From contig CAMYJX010000004.1 in assembly GCA_947258825.1 (NCBI GenBank), forward strand, positions 112,316-176,315: a DNA stretch of 64,000 bases. Reading direction: 5' to 3'. The first letter of the stretch is position 1. The number at the start of each line of letters is the position of its first letter. Under the pieces are notes generated by a model. That model searched no databases. It saw nothing but the letters and a program-made list of their open reading frames with translations, and had not been told where the DNA came from. Both the position numbers and the translations under genes were made by a program. Positions 58,630 through 64,000 of the stretch are shown one piece after another. This DNA comes from an uncultured Pseudomonadales bacterium. Its GTDB lineage: Bacteria; Pseudomonadota; Gammaproteobacteria; Pseudomonadales; Azotimanducaceae.

Positions 58630-60147
58630 TCAGAGGGTCAGCCCGATTCCGCCCCTGCGCGGATCGCCGGCAGCCGCGAAGCCCCCGGCTTCCCGCATGG
58701 CGAGATGCACCCCGCCGAAAAACAGGTTTCGCTCTGGCCACAGCTCGGCCGCGGGATGGGCTTCGACCAGGGCTTCGATGACTTCAGTCGGAAAGCCGCC
58801 CTCTATGGAAAGGTGGCCCGCTTCGGCGTGGAGCCTGGGGCGAGCAACTGCGGTCGCCGGGTCGTCACGGTAATCCAGCAGGTTGACGATGACCTGCAGG
58901 ATGGCGCTGCGTATTCGGTTCGAGCCGCCAGACCCCATGGCGATGCGGCAGCCGTCCCGCTCGACCAGCGTGGGTGCCATCATCGAGGTCATGCGCCGAT
59001 TCTGCGGCCAGGCGTTGAACCCATCCGGGTTGATGTCCTCTTCGCCCAGCATGTTGTTGAGCATGATTCCAGTGTCGGGAATCAGGTGACCGCAGCCCTC
59101 CCCATTCGAAAGCGTCAAGGCGGCGGCGCTTCCCACCTTGTCGATAATGCTGATGTGGGTGGTCCCGCGGCTCATGGGCGGAGCCCCTGCCACCCGCTCC
59201 CGGTAGGTTGCCAGAAGCTCGCTGCTCAGCTCTCCCGAGGATGCCGCTTCGGCGAGGACCGCGACTCTGGCCGCCACCGTGGCCTCCAGCACTTCGGCCA
59301 TCAGGCGAAGTTGTCCCGGGCTTGCCGGGAATGCGGGGTCCATGCCGCTGGCCTCCAACAGTCCGAGCCCGAAGCCGATCAGGATGCCTCCCGCCGTGGG
59401 TGGCGGGTTGGTAAAGATACGGGCGCCTCGATAGTCGATGCTCAGCGGCTCGCGGTGGATGACCTCGTAGCTTTCCAGGTCGGCGGCGCAAAGGTGCCCG
59501 CCCTGCTCCGTTGAGAGCTGCCCCAGGCGGCGTCCCAGCTCCCCGCGATAAAAAAGATCGGGGCCCTCCCGCGACAGGGCTTCGAGGGTCGCCGCCAGGG
59601 CGGGCTGTCGGTGAATGCGCCCTGGGTAAAGGCTGCCGTAGGCTTCGATGGCCCCTTCACTCGCCCGATAGATTGGGGCGACCACATCGAAGATATAGCT
59701 CTGCAGCTGCTCTATCCGAACGCCCTGGCGGGCGCCCCGTATGGCCGGCTCCAGAAGCCGGGCCATGGATAGAGAGCCGTGATGCCGGTGGATATCGAAT
59801 AGTCCGGCGATTACCCCTGGGGTGGCGACGCTGCCCAGACCGATGTGGAATTCCTGGGTGGCGTAACCGAAATCGGCATGAACCGGGTAGAACTCCGTTT
59901 CGTTCTCGGGCCGACGCCGTCTTGGCGTCTGGGCGAAGAAGTCGTGAACGACCGGTGCCGCACCCTCTCGGTGAGCCAGCAAAAACCCCCCGCCGGCCAG
60001 AGAAGCCAGCACCGGCTCCGCGACGCAGGCCGCCGCGGCCGCGGCAATCACGGCGTCGAAGGCGTTGCCACCTTCGCGTAGTATTTCTTCTGCCGCGGCG
60101 GCCGTAATCGGGTGTCCCGCGGCTACGGCCCCTGAAGGTTGAGCCAT
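58630..60147 (-). CDS. Gamma-glutamyltransferase-like protein, no signal peptide
   Basis: 505 aa, one chain with both subunits. The autoprocessing Thr is in SRGTTHISIID near residue 328, the Asn/Asp loop in NNMLGEEDINP, and SMMAPTL before the substrate loop; GSGGSNRIRSA is the oxyanion glycine pair. The N-terminus starts at the fold itself (AVAAGHPITAAAAEEILREG) with no export signal. The enzyme may therefore act on cytosolic gamma-glutamyl compounds. It is convergent with the hydratase. The gap before it holds a 13-bp repeat array. Confidence 0.87.
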   Translation of the reverse strand: MAQPSGAVAAGHPITAAAAEEILREGGNAFDAVIAAAAAACVAEPVLASLAGGGFLLAHREGAAPVVHDFFAQTPRRRRPENETEFYPVHADFGYATQEFHIGLGSVATPGVIAGLFDIHRHHGSLSMARLLEPAIRGARQGVRIEQLQSYIFDVVAPIYRASEGAIEAYGSLYPGRIHRQPALAATLEALSREGPDLFYRGELGRRLGQLSTEQGGHLCAADLESYEVIHREPLSIDYRGARIFTNPPPTAGGILIGFGLGLLEASGMDPAFPASPGQLRLMAEVLEATVAARVAVLAEAASSGELSSELLATYRERVAGAPPMSRGTTHISIIDKVGSAAALTLSNGEGCGHLIPDTGIMLNNMLGEEDINPDGFNAWPQNRRMTSMMAPTLVERDGCRIAMGSGGSNRIRSAILQVIVNLLDYRDDPATAVARPRLHAEAGHLSIEGGFPTEVIEALVEAHPAAELWPERNLFFGGVHLAMREAGGFAAAGDPRRGGIGLTL

Positions 60148-60191
60148 TTAGGTGTTCCCACTCCATCCGGTGCTGATCGGTCTCCCCGGCG

Positions 60192-60250
60192 GGTCGCCCG
60201 AGCCGGTCGCCCGAGCCGGTCGCCCGAGCCGGTCGCCCGAGCCGGTCGCC
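60192..60250. repeat. 13-bp tandem repeats, four and a half copies
   Basis: GGTCGCCCGAGCC at 60192–60204, 60205–60217, 60218–60230 and 60231–60243, then a 7-base partial copy. It lies between the start of the gamma-glutamyltransferase gene and DUF2855, thus in a divergent promoter gap. Confidence 0.92.
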
Positions 60251-60360
60251 CTGCCTGGGCGGTGCAGATCATGTAACCTAGTGATCATAGCGCCATCGGG
60301 TTCGCCGCTGGCAAGGGCATCAATAACATCAATAACATTCGAAACCTGAGGAGCACCCTG

Positions 60361-61458
60361 ATGGCACAGCAGCTGGATTTCTTAGTGGGGCGGCGGGATC
60401 TGCGGCAGACCCAATGGCGAGAGCAAGCCTTGCCCCAAACGCTGCAGGCGGGTCAGGTTCTGCTTGCTGTGGACTCATTCGCCCTCACGGCCAACAACAT
60501 TACCTATGGGGTTGCCGGGGACAGCATGAATTACTGGCAGTTCTTTCCGGTGGATGAAGATTGGGGACGGATCCCGGTATGGGGGTTTGCCGACGTCGTG
60601 GCTTCCGAGCATCCCGACGTGCCCGTCGGGGAGCGGCTGTATGGCTACTACCCCATGTCTTCGCATCTTGTCATTCAGGCCGATCGGGTCACGGAGCGTC
60701 AGCTGATGGACGTCAGCGCGCATCGGCAGGGGCTCGCCTCCGTATACAACCAGTATCAGCGAGTGGCCGCAGATCCTGGGTATCTTCGGGAAGCGGAAGA
60801 CGCTCAGATGCTTTACCGCCCGCTGTTCACAACCTCGTTTCTGATCGACGATTTCCTGGCAGACAATGGTTTTTTCGGCGCCGAAAAGGTGGTGCTGACG
60901 AGCGCCTCGAGCAAGACTTCCCTCGGGCTGGCGTATCTGCTGCATGCCAATCGGGCCGACCAGGTGCGGGTCATCGGGTTGACGTCGGCCGCCAACGTGG
61001 CGTTCGTAAAAGGGCTGGGTTGCTACCATCAGGTTCTCAGCTACGACGAGATCGACAGGCTCGAGTCTCAACCCACGGTCATCGTCGACATGGCGGGTAA
61101 CGGCGAGGTGCTGGCGGCGGTTCACAATCATCTTGACGAGGCGCTGCGCTACAGCTGCCTGGTCGGCGCGACCCACTGGGACGCCAGGCAAGGGGACCGC
61201 GAGATGGCGGGTCCCACCCCGGAGCTGTTCTTCGCGCCGTCCCACGTGGAAAAGCGTCGTAAGGAGTGGGGCGGGACCGGATTCGAGTCGCGTCTGGGCG
61301 AAGCCTGGGCCGGGTTCTCGGCGTCTGCCAGCGGGTGGATCACCGTGGCCCACGGACGAGGTCGAGAAGCGGTGGACAACACCTACCAGCTGATGCTGGA
61401 GAACCGCGCTTCCCCCGATTGCGGCCACGTTCTGAGCCTGCGCGAGGAGCAGTCTTAG
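60361..61458 (+). CDS. DUF2855 family protein
   Basis: 365 aa. Sequence blocks characteristic of DUF2855 are VDSFALTANNITYGVAGDSM near residue 39, IPVWGFADVV near 76, LYGYYPMSSHLV near 97 and VLTSASSKTSLGLAYLL near 178. The architecture follows medium-chain dehydrogenases (GroES part, then a Rossmann part) but lacks their usual zinc ligands. Function unknown. Five bases separate it from the oxygenase, so both are likely one operon. Confidence 0.85.
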   Translation: MAQQLDFLVGRRDLRQTQWREQALPQTLQAGQVLLAVDSFALTANNITYGVAGDSMNYWQFFPVDEDWGRIPVWGFADVVASEHPDVPVGERLYGYYPMSSHLVIQADRVTERQLMDVSAHRQGLASVYNQYQRVAADPGYLREAEDAQMLYRPLFTTSFLIDDFLADNGFFGAEKVVLTSASSKTSLGLAYLLHANRADQVRVIGLTSAANVAFVKGLGCYHQVLSYDEIDRLESQPTVIVDMAGNGEVLAAVHNHLDEALRYSCLVGATHWDARQGDREMAGPTPELFFAPSHVEKRRKEWGGTGFESRLGEAWAGFSASASGWITVAHGRGREAVDNTYQLMLENRASPDCGHVLSLREEQS

Positions 61459-61462
61459 AGCC

Positions 61463-62446
61463 ATGCCAGGGGTCCCGGTTATCAGCCTGCACGAGCTGAG
61501 CGGCAATCGCGACAGGCTCGACGAGCTGGATAGAGCCTGCCGGGAGTGGGGTTTTTTCCAGCTGGTGGACCACGGCCTGGATAGCGCCCGGCTCGACGTC
61601 GTCCACCAGCAGATGCGCCGGTTTTTCGGTCTGCCCGGTGAAGATAAACGGCGCATCCAGCGCAGCGCCGAGAATGCTTGGGGGTTCTTTGATCGCGAGC
61701 TGACCAAGAATCGCCCGGACTGGAAGCAGATATTCGACTTTGGCCCCGCGGAGGGTCCGGTGGAAAGCCCCGCGGGAAGCTCTGCGCCGCTGGTGGGCAG
61801 CCATCCGCAGTGGCCCGAGGGCCTTCCCGGCTTTCAGGCTGAGATGGAAGCCTGGTACGAGGATTGCGAGGCGGTGAGTTTCCGGCTGCTTGAAGGCATA
61901 GCGCTGAATCTGGGCCTGCCGGCAGGCGGGCTGGAGAAAGCCTTCCGCCCTGGTGGCACCAGCTTCCTGCGCTTGAATTATTATCCGCGCTGCGCGCGGC
62001 CCGCGCCTGCGGACATGTCGGCCGGCGGCAATGCAGGAGAGCTGGGGATCCAGCACCACACCGATGCGGGCGCGCTTACAATTCTGCTGCAGGACGCCCA
62101 GCCGGGTTTGCAGGTGCTGCACGAGGAGCGGTGGCGCCTGGTCGAACCCATGCCCGGCGCGCTTACCGTCAATATCGGCGACGTGGTGCAGGTCTGGTCG
62201 AACGACCGCTATCGGGCGCCGCTGCATCGCGTGCTGGCGAGCGCGGAATCGAGCCGGTACAGCTCGGCCTTTTTCTTTAACCCGAGTTATGCCACTGACT
62301 ACGCGCCGCTTGGCAGCTGCCTCGACCCGGGGGAGCCCATCCGTTACAGGCCAATCAACTGGGGGCAGTTTCGCTCGGGTCGGGCGGCCGGTGATTACGC
62401 CGACTACGGCGAGGAAATTCAGATCGAGCACTTCCGGGTGCAGTGA
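61463..62446 (+). CDS. Isopenicillin-N-synthase-like Fe(II)/2-oxoglutarate oxygenase
   Basis: 327 aa. N-terminal DIOX_N-type segment (LDRACREWGFFQLVDHG near residue 23). Metal motif HHTDAGALTILLQD near 197 gives His and Asp; the third His is in APLHRVLAS near 254, followed by the 2OG Arg in RYSSAFFFNP. All catalytic residues are present. The substrate is unknown; pairing with a DUF2855 protein may define a two-step oxidation of a small molecule. The gene ends at a 13-bp repeat array. Confidence 0.88.
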   Translation: MPGVPVISLHELSGNRDRLDELDRACREWGFFQLVDHGLDSARLDVVHQQMRRFFGLPGEDKRRIQRSAENAWGFFDRELTKNRPDWKQIFDFGPAEGPVESPAGSSAPLVGSHPQWPEGLPGFQAEMEAWYEDCEAVSFRLLEGIALNLGLPAGGLEKAFRPGGTSFLRLNYYPRCARPAPADMSAGGNAGELGIQHHTDAGALTILLQDAQPGLQVLHEERWRLVEPMPGALTVNIGDVVQVWSNDRYRAPLHRVLASAESSRYSSAFFFNPSYATDYAPLGSCLDPGEPIRYRPINWGQFRSGRAAGDYADYGEEIQIEHFRVQ

Positions 62447-62454
62447 GTTCGGCC

Positions 62455-62533
62455 TGTGAGGCCCACCTGTGAGGCCCACCTGCGAGGCCCGGCTGTGAGG
62501 CCCACCTGCGAGGCCCGGCCTGCGAGGCTCGGC
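62455..62533. repeat. Six 13-bp tandem repeats after the oxygenase gene
   Basis: Units of TGYGAGGCCCRSC begin at 62455, 62468, 62481, 62494, 62507 and 62521; TGT-CACC and TGC-CGGC versions alternate in part. The array fills the gap between two convergent genes. Confidence 0.92.
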
Positions 62534-62536
62534 TTA

Positions 62537-63363
62537 TTACTCAGGCCAGCTTTCTTGGAGCGCGGTTGCCAGCCAGCGTGTCAGCGCGGCGTTAGCCTCG
62601 TGATTCATGTAATAGGCGTTGGCGCCGGAAAACCCGTTGCGTTGCAGTGCCGCCGCATAGGCGCAGAGGTCTGCCTCGCTGACGACATCGCCGTCCCGGG
62701 GCATTTCGGGGGCCTGCGCCGTCGGGCCGAACCAGCCGCCGTTGCGTCGAATCGAGGCAGTGAACGCCGGCTGTTTGCGCCCTGCCGGGTCGCCCTTGCG
62801 GAACAGCATGCGGGCGGTGTTATAGGGGTCAGCCTGCATTTCTGCGCAGGCGGCGTCGAACTGCTCCTGATAGAACAGCTGATAGTCCCACTGGCCTGCC
62901 GGATACTCCGACTCGGGATAGGTGTTTCTGTCCACGAGCTGGATACAGGCGTCCAGACCCAGCTCCAGCGTGCGGTAGGGGACGCAGAGGCTCGCCACCC
63001 CCAGACATCGCTCGGGGTGGTGACTGGCAAGGCTCCACACCACCGGACTCCCCCAGTCGTGACCCACCCAGACGGCGCTTTCCCGGCCCAGAGATGCGAG
63101 AAGCTCCAGCATGTCTGAAACGAGGTTTTCCAGCGCGTAGTCGCTCTTGCGCTCCGGAACCGAAGACTGGCCGTAGCCGCGCATGTCGGGCGCAACGGCG
63201 CGAAAGCCCAGCGCCGCCAGGGCGGGTAGCTGATGGCCAGCTCCGGCCAGCCGTGCACGAAGATGATCAGCGGTCCGCTGCCAGGGCCAGCTGCCAGATA
63301 GTGCGTGGTATGGCGCTCCGTCCGGACGCTGTGTTCGGTGACGGCGATTTCCGATGTGCCCAT
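62537..63363 (-). pseudogene. Epoxide-hydrolase-like alpha/beta hydrolase, frameshifted
   Basis: The N-terminal piece, from 63363, reads LIIFVHGWPELAIS and then loses homology. The C-terminal piece, in another frame from about 63228, reads LPALAALGFRAVAPDMRGYG and GHDWGSPVVWSLA with the nucleophile Asp, and continues to ESWPE at 62537. The family's WRHQ residues at the join are missing, so about 13 bases were lost and the frame changed. All other parts look intact, which points to a recent loss or a sequencing error. Confidence 0.78.
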
Positions 63364-63446
63364 ATTAAAGCCTTCTAGACAAAGCCTTCTTGACCTCTGC
63401 GCCCGGTTCGCGATTATAGCCCGGTCACTCAGCCCGGAGATCCGCC

Positions 63447-64000
63447 TTGTCCGACGCGTCCTCGCCTCAGGTGACTACGACCCTTGTCTGGGAGTGGCCT
63501 CTGCGGCTTTGGCACTGGCTGTTCGCCCTGACTATCGTCGGTTCTCTGTATACCGGGTTGTCTGGGGACATCGGCCTGCTGACGTGGCACATGCGTTTTG
63601 GCTACTGCATCCTTGGCCTGTTGATATTCCGGCTGCTCTGGGCCATCTGGGGGGGTCGGCATGCCCGCTTCTCCAGCTATGCAACCTCACCGGGGCGAAT
63701 TCTGGCTTACTTCAGAGGGGAAGCGGCCACACGGGCCCACACGCCGCCGGGTTCCGCGCTGATACTCATCATGTGGCTGCTGGTGGCCATGCAGGTGCTC
63801 GCCGGCCTGTTTGCCAGCGATGAGATCTTTACCGAAGGTCCGCTGGCCCGTCACGCCTCGGATGAGGTGGTGGGGTTCATGACCAGCGCGCACCACCGCA
63901 TATTCTGGCTGGTCCTTGCCGCCATCCTGGTGCATCTGTCGGCGCATGCCGTCTACGGCTTGCGTCGGGACCCGACCCCCCTTTCCATGTTCACCGGGCG
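63447..64000 (+). CDS. Cytochrome b561-type membrane protein (partial, runs off the window)
   Basis: At least 184 aa from the TTG at 63447; a GTG eight codons later is an alternative. Heme-ligand His residues appear in LRLWHWLFAL, LTWHMRFGY, TSAHHRIFW and LVHLSAHAVYG, which is the pattern of the two-heme cytochrome b561 / hydrogenase cytochrome b family. Four membrane helices are visible. It usually passes electrons between quinols and a soluble or periplasmic cytochrome. The C-terminus lies beyond the window. Confidence 0.87.
   Translation, partial: MSDASSPQVTTTLVWEWPLRLWHWLFALTIVGSLYTGLSGDIGLLTWHMRFGYCILGLLIFRLLWAIWGGRHARFSSYATSPGRILAYFRGEAATRAHTPPGSALILIMWLLVAMQVLAGLFASDEIFTEGPLARHASDEVVGFMTSAHHRIFWLVLAAILVHLSAHAVYGLRRDPTPLSMFTG

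Noticed and set aside
60192..60250. Repeat arrays as CRISPR
   Set aside because: Units are directly adjacent with no spacers and are too short; no cas genes are present.
60475..61707. 410-codon minus-strand frame
   Set aside because: Spans parts of two real plus-strand genes and has no motif.

Overview
The window is a high-GC chromosomal segment from a Gammaproteobacterium. The order thrB–DUF2782–polA–engB–cytochrome c4–dsbA–EEP hydrolase is the arrangement I know from Pseudomonas and related marine groups. The homodimeric AceE, FolE2 and heme A synthesis genes fit an aerobic, respiring, Gram-negative bacterium. Genus cannot be set from the sequence alone. I saw no rRNA, tRNA, CRISPR array, IS element or prophage.

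Layout. (1) 0–3.2 kb is the end of a cytochrome oxidase locus (SCO-like protein, ctaA, ctaB, sco). (2) 3.2–5.4 kb holds egtB/egtD for ergothioneine; egtD has lost its 5' end and egtB has no usual start codon. (3) 5.4–18.8 kb is a housekeeping block (thrB, DUF2782, polA, engB, cytochrome c4, dsbA, EEP hydrolase, aceE, sulfotransferase, OmpA-like protein with a coiled-coil partner), interrupted at 13.1–13.5 kb by the wreck of a PQQ alcohol dehydrogenase. (4) 18.8–23.6 kb has small proteins, an MFS exporter, a formyl-THF cyclo-ligase-like protein with an overlapping phosphodiesterase, and DUF6134. (5) 23.5–30.1 kb is a fatty-acid modification operon: NTF2-like lipoprotein, desaturase, FAD protein, DUF1365, cyclopropane synthase, DUF2878 and a second Cfa-like methyltransferase. 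It resembles the light- and singlet-oxygen-linked unsaturated-lipid gene sets of proteobacteria. (6) 30.1–38.3 kb has a two-component pair split by folE2 and phrB, an MBL hydrolase, and DNA polymerase II.

(7) 38.3–57.3 kb is the most interesting part, a bacterial sphingolipid locus. A 660-bp AT-rich regulatory region carries a perfect 17-bp FadR-like palindrome and three 11-bp phased repeats. It precedes acyl-AMP ligase, CerR-like reductase, ACP and serine palmitoyltransferase. The opposite strand encodes a Tam41-like cytidylyltransferase, a CDP-alcohol phosphotransferase with an extra N-terminal domain, two nucleotidyltransferases, a ceramide-kinase-like protein, a lipid-hydroxylase-like Asp/Asn hydroxylase, a bCerS-like GNAT acyltransferase, an MsbA-like ABC transporter and an LptF/LptG pair. 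A GMC oxidoreductase in this run is broken. My reading is that the locus makes ceramide, phosphorylates it, perhaps converts it to CDP-ceramide, adds a polar head group and exports the lipid. Chemistry beyond ceramide is inference.

(8) 57.3–64 kb holds a TPR remnant, enoyl-CoA hydratase, gamma-glutamyltransferase, a DUF2855/2OG-Fe oxygenase pair, a frameshifted epoxide-hydrolase-like gene, and a cytochrome b561 that runs off the right edge.

Two patterns run through the window. Several genes have decayed by deletion (egtD 5' end, PQQ dehydrogenase, GMC oxidoreductase, alpha/beta hydrolase, TPR protein). Short tandem repeats with 11–14 bp units repeatedly sit at gene 3' ends (16.47, 43.11, 60.19 and 62.46 kb).
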